From positions 1-64,000 of the forward strand of contig JAVBRO010000037.1 of assembly GCA_031547885.1 (NCBI GenBank): a DNA stretch of 64,000 nt, given 5' to 3'. The position numbers and the translations under genes were made by a program. The stretch is from UBA940 sp031547885 (lineage in GTDB: Bacteria; Bacteroidota; Bacteroidia; Bacteroidales; Rikenellaceae). The notes below the pieces were generated by a model. The model was not told the DNA's origin, did no database searches, and saw nothing but the letters and a program-made list of their open reading frames with translations. The stretch's first letter is position 1, and each line of letters opens with the position of its first letter. Below are positions 57,903 through 64,000 of this stretch, piece after piece.

Positions 57903-59888
57903 ATGAGCAAACGACGCTTAACCGCCGGCGAGATCTCCTCGCTGCGGTCTGACGGCTGTATGGCCGCCGAATGGGAACGCATTCTGGTTCCCGAAAATTT
58001 CACCACAGGAGATATCACCGATACCCGATTCTCGGGCGACGTCGAACTCGGCTCTTTCGACGGGGAATTCGCGCTTCCCGGCGGAGTCGTGAAGCACAGC
58101 GGCATCCACGGCGCGGTTATCCACAACTGCCGCATCGGCGACGGGGTGCTGATAGAGAGAGTGCAGAACTATATAGCCAACTACGACATCGGCGACGGCT
58201 GCTACATCGAAAATGTGAACCAGATAGTGTGCGAGGGGCGTTCGGCGTTCGGAAATAACGTGCAGGCTGCGGTGCTGAACGAGACCGGCGGCCGCGAGGT
58301 GCCGCTCTACGACAATCTTTCGGCGTCGCTGGCCTACGTTATCGCCATGTACCGCCACCGCCCCGAGCTGATAGAGCGTTTGTGCCGTATGGTCGCCGCC
58401 TATGCCGAAAGCATCGCGTCCGACCGCGGAACGATAGGCCGGAACGTCCGGATCGTCAATACAAGCGTTATCCGCGACGTGCGGATCGGCGATAATGCCA
58501 CCGTCGAGAACTGCACCCGCCTGCAGAACGGCTCGGTGAACAGCAACGCCGACGCGCCTGTCTACATAGGCGACAGCGTGATAGCCGAGGATTTCATAGT
58601 TTCGTCGGGAGCTACGGTCTCCGATGCGGCCAAGCTCGTCAGGTGTTTCGTCGGCCAGACGTGCCACGTCTCGCTCAACTACATGGGCCACGACTCGCTG
58701 CTGTTCAGCAACTGCGCTTTCGAGAACGGTGAGGCGTGCGCCATCTTCGCCGGGCCGTTCACTGTTTCGATGCACAAAAGCAGCCTCTTGATCGCCGGGA
58801 TGTTCTCGTTCCTGAACGCGGGCAGCGGCTCGAACCAGAGCAACCACATGTACAAGCTGGGCCCCATCCACCAGGGGATCGTCGAGCGCGGTTCGAAGAC
58901 CACAAGCGATTCGTATATCCTGTGGCCCGCGCGCGTGGGGGCGTTCTCGCTCGTTATGGGCCGCCACTACCACCACAGCGACACCTCGGACATGCCTTTC
59001 TCGTACCTTATTGAGAACAACGATGAGACGTGGCTGGTTCCGGGAGTCAATCTGCGCAGCGTGGGGACCATCCGCGACGCCCAGAAGTGGCCCCGGCGCG
59101 ACAGGCGCACCGATCCTCACCGCCTCGACATGATAAACTACAACCTGCTGAGCCCCTACACCGTCTGCAAGATGATGAAGGCGCTGCGGACGCTCGGCGA
59201 GTTGCGGACCGTCTCGGGCGAGACGTCGGATGTCTATTACTACCAAAACACGCGCATCAAAGGCTCGTCGCTGCATAAGGCGGTGGAATACTATAACATA
59301 GCGATCCGCAAGTTCATGGGCAACTCGATAATCAAGCGGCTCGAAGAGACGGATTTTCGCTCCATCGAAGAGGTGCGCGAACGGCTGAAGCCCACCGAAC
59401 CGTGCGGCGGGGGCGAATGGCTCGACCTGTCGGGACTGTTCCTGCCCAAAAAGGCTCTGGAAAGCCTTATCAACTCGATAGAGAGCGGCGAAACAACCGA
59501 GCTGTCGGTGATCGAAGAGTTTTTCCGCGATATGCACGGCCGCTACTACGATATGGAGTGGACCTGGGTCTACGGCATGTGGGAATCGTACTACGGCGTG
59601 AAACTGAGCGAGATAACCGCCGAACAGATCATCGGGATCGTCCGCGGCTGGCAGGAATCGGTGATCGGGCTCGACAATATGCTCTACGAGGACGCCCGCA
59701 AGGAGTTCTCGCTCGCCGCGATGACCGGTTTCGGCGTAGACGGCTCGGACAGCGAAAAGAGGCTCGATTTCGAGGGTGTGCGCGGCGGTTTCGAGACCAA
59801 CTCGTTCGTGGCGGCGGTCAAGGATCATATCGTCACGAAGCGCGCCCTCGGCAACGAATTGATAAACAGGATCGAAAAACTTATATAA
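57903..59888 (+). CDS. DUF4954 family protein (left-handed beta-helix)
   Basis: A 661-residue protein beginning MSKRRLTAGEISSLRSDGC. Residues 80-260 contain hexapeptide-type repeats of a left-handed beta-helix (IHNCRIGDGVLIERVQNYIA, NYDIGDGCYIENVNQIV, GRNVRIVNTSVIRDVRIGDN). The middle has SSLLIAGMFSFLNAGSGSNQSNH, LGPIHQGIVERGSKTTSDSY and GRHYHHSDTSDMPFSYL, the conserved core of DUF4954. The C-terminus is helical. The fold suggests an acyl- or nucleotide-sugar transferase, but the activity is unknown. Two terminators follow. Confidence 0.8.
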   Translation: MSKRRLTAGEISSLRSDGCMAAEWERILVPENFTTGDITDTRFSGDVELGSFDGEFALPGGVVKHSGIHGAVIHNCRIGDGVLIERVQNYIANYDIGDGCYIENVNQIVCEGRSAFGNNVQAAVLNETGGREVPLYDNLSASLAYVIAMYRHRPELIERLCRMVAAYAESIASDRGTIGRNVRIVNTSVIRDVRIGDNATVENCTRLQNGSVNSNADAPVYIGDSVIAEDFIVSSGATVSDAAKLVRCFVGQTCHVSLNYMGHDSLLFSNCAFENGEACAIFAGPFTVSMHKSSLLIAGMFSFLNAGSGSNQSNHMYKLGPIHQGIVERGSKTTSDSYILWPARVGAFSLVMGRHYHHSDTSDMPFSYLIENNDETWLVPGVNLRSVGTIRDAQKWPRRDRRTDPHRLDMINYNLLSPYTVCKMMKALRTLGELRTVSGETSDVYYYQNTRIKGSSLHKAVEYYNIAIRKFMGNSIIKRLEETDFRSIEEVRERLKPTEPCGGGEWLDLSGLFLPKKALESLINSIESGETTELSVIEEFFRDMHGRYYDMEWTWVYGMWESYYGVKLSEITAEQIIGIVRGWQESVIGLDNMLYEDARKEFSLAAMTGFGVDGSDSEKRLDFEGVRGGFETNSFVAAVKDHIVTKRALGNELINRIEKLI

Positions 59889-59894
59889 ACTAAG

Positions 59895-59916
59895 CCTCCC
59901 CTACGGTTAGGGGAGG
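59895..59916 (+). terminator. Intrinsic terminator after DUF4954
   Basis: CCTCCCCTA / TAGGGGAGG around a CGGT loop, 6 nt after the stop codon, followed by GTTTGG. Confidence 0.7.
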
Positions 59917-59943
59917 GTTTGGGAGGGGTGATCGAACTCTAAT

Positions 59944-59965
59944 GCATCATTTATGATGCTTTTTC
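59944..59965 (+). terminator. Second hairpin with T-run
   Basis: GCATCAT / ATGATGC with a 2-nt spacer at 59944-59959, then TTTTTC. It should stop upstream transcription before the glmS leader. Confidence 0.6.
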
Positions 59966-60045
59966 TTAAAGAGTTCGGGATTATAAAAGCAAATGAAACA
60001 ATAGAATTGAAACAGGGATTTATTATCCCGAACTCTTTAAGAAAA
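59961..60045. repeat. Perfect 21-bp inverted repeat directly upstream of glmS
   Basis: The left arm (59961-59981) starts TTTTCTTAAAGAG and ends TTCGGGAT; the right arm (60025-60045) is its exact complement. After one mismatch the match continues for ATAAA/TTTAT. The 43-bp centre holds one near -7 box in each orientation: TAGAATTG at 60002-60009 on the plus strand and TTCATTTG on the minus strand. The right arm ends 1 nt before the glmS ATG. It may be an invertible promoter or, if transcribed through, a long mRNA hairpin closing the start codon. Confidence 0.75.
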
Positions 60046-60046
60046 T

Positions 60047-61891
60047 ATGTGCGGGATTGTGGGTTATGTAGGGAGCCGCGAGGCCTACCCTATTCTGATA
60101 AAAGGACTTAAAAGGCTTGAATACAGGGGTTACGACAGTTCCGGCGTCGCGCTTGCGGCCGCAGACGGAAGCCTGAACATATATAAGGCGAAAGGCAAGG
60201 TTGCCGAACTCGAGGAATTTGCACGGGACAAGGACCTTTCCGGGACCGCAGGGATAGCCCACACGCGCTGGGCCACCCACGGCGAACCTTGCCAGAGGAA
60301 CGCACATCCGCATTATTCCGGGTCGGAGCGGTTGGCGCTCATCCATAACGGCATCATCGAGAATTACGCCGGCCTGCGCGAAAAACTGGCTGCGAAAGGC
60401 TGCACGTTCCGTAGCGATACCGACACCGAGGTTCTCGTGCAGCTTATCGAATATATGCGCAACCGCAACGGCATCGACCTGAAAACTGCCGTGCAGCTTG
60501 CCCTCGGAGAGGTTATAGGGGCATACGCGATCGCCGTGATGGACAGGGACGATCCTGAACAGATAATAGTTGCGCGCAAGAGCAGTCCGCTGGTGATCGG
60601 CATCGGCGACGGCGAATTTTTTATCGCTTCCGACGCCACTCCCATCGTCGAGTACACAGACCGGGTAGTATATCTTAAGGATGAAGAGGTTGCGGTCGTT
60701 CGCCGCGGCGCCGGACTCGAAGTGACCGACCTGCACAATGTCCGTATGACCCCCGAGATACTGAGACTCGACCTCGACCTGGGGCGGATCGAGAAGGGCG
60801 GCTATCCGTTCTTCATGCTTAAGGAGATTTACGACCAGCCCGACTGTATCCGCGACTGCATGCGCGGGCGCATCTCGACCGACACGTGGGACGTTGCGCT
60901 TGCGGCCGTCATCGACCACCGCGACCGCTTGTTGGCCGCCCGCCGCTTCATCATTGTCGCCTGCGGGACTTCGTGGCACGCCGCGCTTATCGGCAAACAA
61001 CTCGTCGAGAGCTTCTGCCGCATTCCGGTCGAAGTGGCCTATGCGTCGGAATTCCGCTACAGCGACCCGGTTATCGACCGGCGCGACGTTGTTATAGCCC
61101 TTTCGCAGTCGGGCGAGACCGCCGACACGCTGGCCGCCGTTGAGTTGGCCCGTTCGAAAGGGGCTTTCATCTACGGTGTCTGCAACGCCGTCGGCTCGTC
61201 CATTCCCCGCGCTACGGACACCGGCTCTTACATCCATGTCGGCCCCGAGATAGGCGTTGCATCCACCAAGGCCTTCACCGGGCAGGTCACGGTTCTGCTT
61301 ATGTTCGCGCTGGCCCTTGCAAAGGAAAAAGGCGCTATTTCGGATGACGAGCTGCACGAAACGGTGCGCCAACTGTGGTCTGTTCCCGACAAGATGCGGC
61401 GCCTGCTGGAGCTCGACGAAAGCATCGCGCAGCTCGCGCAAAGGTTCACCTACGCCCACAATTTCATCTACCTGGGACGCGGTTACAGCTACCCTGTTGC
61501 ACTTGAAGGAGCACTTAAGTTGAAAGAGATATCATACATACATGCAGAGGGTTATCCTGCTGCCGAAATGAAGCACGGACCCATCGCCCTGATCGACGCC
61601 GAAATGCCGGTGGTGGTCATCGCGCCGCGCAACGGCATCTACGAAAAGGTGCTGAGCAATATCCAGGAGATCAAGGCCCGCAAAGGGTATATCGTCGCCC
61701 TCGTCACCGAGGGCGACACGGTGGTCTCGGGCCTCGCCGACAGGGTGATCGAGATCCCGGCGACTCCGGCCTGCCTCGAACCGCTCGTGACGGCCATTCC
61801 GCTGCAGCTTCTGGCCTATCACATCGCTGTCTGCAAGGGCAAGGACGTCGACCAGCCGCGCAATCTGGCAAAGTCAGTCACTGTGGAATAG
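60047..61891 (+). CDS. glmS: Glutamine-fructose-6-phosphate aminotransferase
   Basis: A 614-residue protein. Cys2 (MCGIVGYVG) is the nucleophile of the N-terminal glutaminase domain; GLKRLEYRGYDSSGV and HTRWATHGEP follow. Two SIS domains bind fructose-6-phosphate: IVACGTSWHAALIGK and SQSGETADTLAAVELA, then YLGRGYSYPVALEGALKLKEIS and EMKHGPIALID. The end is LAKSVTVE, as in all GlmS. It makes glucosamine-6-phosphate for peptidoglycan and lipid A in the cytoplasm. Essential in most bacteria; the inverted repeat at the start codon suggests control. Confidence 0.95.
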   Translation: MCGIVGYVGSREAYPILIKGLKRLEYRGYDSSGVALAAADGSLNIYKAKGKVAELEEFARDKDLSGTAGIAHTRWATHGEPCQRNAHPHYSGSERLALIHNGIIENYAGLREKLAAKGCTFRSDTDTEVLVQLIEYMRNRNGIDLKTAVQLALGEVIGAYAIAVMDRDDPEQIIVARKSSPLVIGIGDGEFFIASDATPIVEYTDRVVYLKDEEVAVVRRGAGLEVTDLHNVRMTPEILRLDLDLGRIEKGGYPFFMLKEIYDQPDCIRDCMRGRISTDTWDVALAAVIDHRDRLLAARRFIIVACGTSWHAALIGKQLVESFCRIPVEVAYASEFRYSDPVIDRRDVVIALSQSGETADTLAAVELARSKGAFIYGVCNAVGSSIPRATDTGSYIHVGPEIGVASTKAFTGQVTVLLMFALALAKEKGAISDDELHETVRQLWSVPDKMRRLLELDESIAQLAQRFTYAHNFIYLGRGYSYPVALEGALKLKEISYIHAEGYPAAEMKHGPIALIDAEMPVVVIAPRNGIYEKVLSNIQEIKARKGYIVALVTEGDTVVSGLADRVIEIPATPACLEPLVTAIPLQLLAYHIAVCKGKDVDQPRNLAKSVTVE

Positions 61892-61900
61892 TTTTTGATC

Positions 61901-61925
61901 CATGATGCCGAAAAAAGGCATCATG
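61901..61925 (+). promoter_or_regulatory. Hairpin covering the DUF488 start codon
   Basis: CATGATGCC / GGCATCATG, perfect 9-bp arms around GAAAAAA, 9 nt after the glmS stop. The second arm contains the ATG at 61923. It could end glmS transcription or lower translation of the next gene. Confidence 0.45.
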
Positions 61926-62282
61926 ACACAAATCAATATCAAAAGGGCTTATGACAGGCCCGAACCGTCGGACGGCTACCGAATCCTGGTGGACCGACTA
62001 TGGCCGCGCGGCATCAAGAAGGAGAATCTGAAAATGGATCATTGGGCGAAGGATGTCGCCCCCTCGAACGAACTGCGCAAGTGGTACCACGAGGATATGG
62101 CCGTGCGCCACGCCGAATTCATGAGGCGCTACACGAAAGAACTCGCAGGGAATCCCGCCACAGCGGATTTCGTCGGCCTCGTGGAGAGCCAACCGCATGT
62201 GACGCTGCTTTATGCCGCCAAAGACCCGCTCGGCAACGAAGCCGCCGTCCTGAGGGATTATTTGGAAAGGAAAGTCAAATAG
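61923..62282 (+). CDS. DUF488 family protein
   Basis: A 119-residue protein: MTQINIKRAYDRPEPSDGYR, LVDRLWPRGIKKENLK, WAKDVAPSNELRKWYHED and VTLLYAAKDPLGNEAAVLRDYLE, the full DUF488/YeaO pattern. Function is unknown; members are found near stress genes. An earlier ATG at 61902 exists within the hairpin and is less likely. The stop overlaps the end of the convergent membrane protein gene by 25 bp. Confidence 0.85.
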   Translation: MTQINIKRAYDRPEPSDGYRILVDRLWPRGIKKENLKMDHWAKDVAPSNELRKWYHEDMAVRHAEFMRRYTKELAGNPATADFVGLVESQPHVTLLYAAKDPLGNEAAVLRDYLERKVK

Positions 62283-62752
62283 CCATGCTGGGCCAGCCAG
62301 TCGATAAAGGCCTGGCCGTAGTTTATGTACAGAAGCACCCACACCAGGAAGCGGCAGAAACACCCTGTATAGGTCAGCAGAGCCGCAGTTTTGGGTTTGA
62401 CCTTATAGAACCCCAGTGTGACCATGAATATCTGCCCCACGATCGGGGCCCACGAGAATAGAGCCCCCCACACGCCGTATTTGTCGACGTTTACCTTCTG
62501 TTTTTCGAGTGTTTCGGGCTTGATCTTGAACCATTTTTCGAGCCATTCCCACCTTGCGAGCCACCCCAGCAGGTACGACGTAAGCGCGCCCGAGCCGTTG
62601 CCAATGGTCGCCATTGCGAGGCATATCCACGGGTTTCCGCCGCCCAGCAGCAGCCCGATCATCAGAAAGTCCGAACCGAGCGTAAGGATCGTACCTCCGA
62701 GAAAAGTCCCCAGGAGCAACCCCCAATAGCCTAAATCAATTAACCAATCCAT
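62258..62752 (-). CDS. YqaA/DedA-like membrane protein (VTT domain)
   Basis: A 164-residue integral membrane protein of the YqaA branch: GYWGLLLGTFLGGTILTLGSD, FLMIGLLLGGGNPWICLAMATIGNGSGALTSY and FSWAPIVGQIFMVTLGFYKV, then RFLVWVLLYINYG. It has four or five membrane segments with the VTT reentrant pattern. Related proteins move lipids across membranes. It starts 1 nt after the Fpg-like gene's stop, so the two are one operon. Confidence 0.85.
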   Translation of the reverse strand: MDWLIDLGYWGLLLGTFLGGTILTLGSDFLMIGLLLGGGNPWICLAMATIGNGSGALTSYLLGWLARWEWLEKWFKIKPETLEKQKVNVDKYGVWGALFSWAPIVGQIFMVTLGFYKVKPKTAALLTYTGCFCRFLVWVLLYINYGQAFIDWLAQHGYLTFLSK

Positions 62753-62753
62753 C

Positions 62754-63578
62754 TTAAAGCTTTTGGCATTCGGGGCAGAAATAGACCGCACCGCCCATAT
62801 AGGCCTCTTTCACTATCTCGGCGCCGCAGCGCGGACAGGGTGTGCCGAGGGTGTTTTTCGAAAGAACGGCCGTGTAGCCGCCCTTGTGTCCGAGCATATC
62901 GGTCTCGGTGTCGCGTCCCCCGGCGTCGGCCATGGCTTTCAGCGTCTCTTTCAGAGAACGGTACAGGGCGCCGGTCTCCTCTTCGGAGAACGACTGTATT
63001 TTACGTTTCGGATGGATATTAGCATTGAAGAGTATGTCCTGCAGCGCGCCGTTGCCGAGGCCCGGGATGCGCTGTTCGGTGGCTAGCAGGGCCTTTGTCG
63101 TAATGTTTTTCTTCTCCCCTGCGATCAGCGCGTCGAACACGGAGCGGTCGTAGCGGTCGTCTAACGGTGAAGTGCTTCCTACGCTCGTGCGGTAATATTT
63201 GTTGTCCCAGCCGCCGTCGTGCAGGATGATCCCGCCGTACATCGCCACGGTGAACCACACGAACGAACCGTCGCCGAACGTTACGAGGAGTTGATATTTT
63301 TCCGGGATCGCCGTGCCGGGCGCGCCGTAGCGGATATTCACCCCGTCGTTGAAACTCAGCACGAGGCCGCCCTCGAAAAACAGATCCACGAACATCCCGT
63401 AAGATTTCGCGCCGGTCACTTTTTTGCCTTTCAGCAGGGCGCCGTATCCGGCCGGGTCGCCCAGGAAGAAGGTGAATTTATGCAGGTACGAAGGCGGGAA
63501 AACCTCAGTGACGGTTTTCCCGTTCAATAGTTTTTCGGCCTGCCTGGCCAGCGCCAGCCCTTCGGGAAGTTCTATCAT
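62754..63578 (-). CDS. Fpg/Nei-like protein with Ile in place of catalytic Pro
   Basis: A 274-residue DNA glycosylase-fold protein. The N-terminus is MIELPEGLALARQAEKLL, while Fpg/Nei enzymes start MPELPE and use Pro2 as nucleophile. The H2TH region (IPGLGNGALQDILFNANIHPKRK) and the zinc finger (CPRCGAEIVKEAYMGGAVYF then CPECQ) are intact. So DNA binding and damage recognition are probably kept and the lyase chemistry lost or changed. The MIELPE form is known to me from other Bacteroidetes, so it is a stable subfamily. It has its own promoter. Confidence 0.85.
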   Translation of the reverse strand: MIELPEGLALARQAEKLLNGKTVTEVFPPSYLHKFTFFLGDPAGYGALLKGKKVTGAKSYGMFVDLFFEGGLVLSFNDGVNIRYGAPGTAIPEKYQLLVTFGDGSFVWFTVAMYGGIILHDGGWDNKYYRTSVGSTSPLDDRYDRSVFDALIAGEKKNITTKALLATEQRIPGLGNGALQDILFNANIHPKRKIQSFSEEETGALYRSLKETLKAMADAGGRDTETDMLGHKGGYTAVLSKNTLGTPCPRCGAEIVKEAYMGGAVYFCPECQKL

Positions 63579-63606
63579 GATCGGTACATTAGTGACGTTG
63601 AAATTT

Positions 63607-63614
63607 CAAAGGTA
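63607..63614 (-). promoter_or_regulatory. -7 element for the Fpg-like operon
   Basis: The minus strand reads TACCTTTG, an exact TAnnTTTG, 28 nt before the start at 63578. Confidence 0.65.
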
Positions 63615-63622
63615 ATAAAAAA

Positions 63623-63639
63623 TGCGGGCATTGCCCGCA
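63623..63639 (-). terminator. Intrinsic terminator for the last minus-strand gene
   Basis: TGCGGGCA / TGCCCGCA with almost no loop, followed on the minus strand by TTTTTTATT. It separates the membrane protein gene from the Fpg-like gene. Confidence 0.8.
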
Positions 63640-63650
63640 CCTTAATTGAT

Positions 63651-64000
63651 TCATGATTCCGTCTTTTCCCTGAACATTTCCAGCATCTCGTCGAACCGGC
63701 CGCGCGGCATCCACGTTTCGTCGAGACAGTATTCGCGGCCGTCCGCATCCGAGACCACGAGACGCCTTCCGTAGGTGTGCATCTCTTCGGTGAGCGAGAG
63801 GGCGGAATATTCCAGCATGACCGGCTGCCTTTTGTGCCTGTATGGCAGCATGACAGTGTCCTGCGAGAAAACGACATGCCCGCCCAGACTCTTCAGCCAG
63901 TAGATTAGGAATGCAAGGCCGCCCAGGAATCCCACGGCCATTATGAAGATCGTGACCGCCCGGAATATCCACGGCGTCACGACGGCGAAAAAGAACGCCC
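63651..64000 (-). CDS. Membrane protein, probably 5' partial at the window edge
   Basis: The frame is open to the end of the window; a GTG at 63980 would give 109 residues. It has one clear membrane helix (AVTIFIMAVGFLGGLAFLIYWL) and a hydrophobic stretch at the edge (AFFFAVV). The soluble C-terminal part (QPVMLEYSALSLTEEMHTYGRRL...) is beta-rich and ends FREKTES. No family was recognised. Because of the edge hydrophobic segment the true start may be outside the window. Confidence 0.6.
   Translation of the reverse strand, partial: AFFFAVVTPWIFRAVTIFIMAVGFLGGLAFLIYWLKSLGGHVVFSQDTVMLPYRHKRQPVMLEYSALSLTEEMHTYGRRLVVSDADGREYCLDETWMPRGRFDEMLEMFREKTES

Noticed and set aside
57918..59828. Long minus-strand ORF of 636 codons opposite DUF4954
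   Set aside because: It is a shadow in GC-rich codons; its translation is rich in His/Arg/Val without domain pattern while the plus strand encodes a known family.
1..64000. CRISPR arrays, tRNA and rRNA genes
   Set aside because: No regularly spaced direct repeats and no cloverleaf-like or rRNA-like sequence were recognised anywhere in the window.

Overview
The window looks like a chromosome segment of a Bacteroidales bacterium, most likely Rikenellaceae/Alistipes-like. The host genes are GC-rich. Promoters carry the Bacteroidetes -7 element TAnnTTTG and Shine-Dalgarno sites are absent. Several families are typical of the group: fimbrillin-like protein with CPEGW, RteC, Arm-type tyrosine recombinase, DUF4954 and an Fpg-like protein beginning MIELPE. 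The genus is an inference.

Layout: 1-1.95 kb is the 3' end of a fimbrial/BACON-type surface protein closed by a strong terminator. From about 2.0 to 45.1 kb lies a siphophage-type (HK97-like) prophage. It has two cupin-only sensors, a frameshifted RteC-like regulator, an HTH protein, a replication initiator, a helicase loader, HNH, tyrosine recombinase, TerS/TerL, a C5 methyltransferase with a long embedded ORF, a PP-loop protein, portal, prohead protease, major capsid, connectors, tail tube, tail chaperones with a -1 slippery site, a spanin-like lipoprotein, Dam, a large tail protein, a lysozyme-like protein, tape measure and fibres. I could not define att sites.

Five AT-rich accessory blocks interrupt the phage backbone: a GNAT acetyltransferase between terS and terL; a predicted E2-E1-JAB fusion with a metallo-beta-lactamase-fold partner plus a membrane protein (10.8-14.7 kb); a methyltransferase/endonuclease pair (25.6-27.9 kb); a HExxH protease-like protein with a DUF262 protein (34.6-37.3 kb); and a Hachiman-like nuclease/helicase pair (41.9-45.1 kb). 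Four of the five are recognisable or likely anti-phage or restriction modules.

The most striking unlisted structure is a five-copy promoter family in the phage (15.04, 17.17, 19.25, 28.04 and 37.36 kb). Each copy has a 17-bp dyad (GTGNGACAWTGTCNCAC) followed, at exactly the same distance, by a -7 element and then a phage ORF 14-25 nt past the inferred start of transcription. The dyad centre falls near -41, the place of a class II activator. Three copies sit directly downstream of accessory blocks, and the copy at 37.36 kb overlaps the divergent promoter of the DUF262 gene.

From 45.2 kb on there is host chromosome: a SRPBCC protein, a decayed integrase fragment, phosphoesterases, a DUF4062/ATPase regulator, a secreted sulfatase with a barrel protein and a DUF1254/1214 lipoprotein, an alkyltransferase-like protein, DUF4954, glmS preceded by a perfect 21-bp inverted repeat, DUF488, a YqaA-type membrane protein and an Fpg-like protein lacking the catalytic proline.
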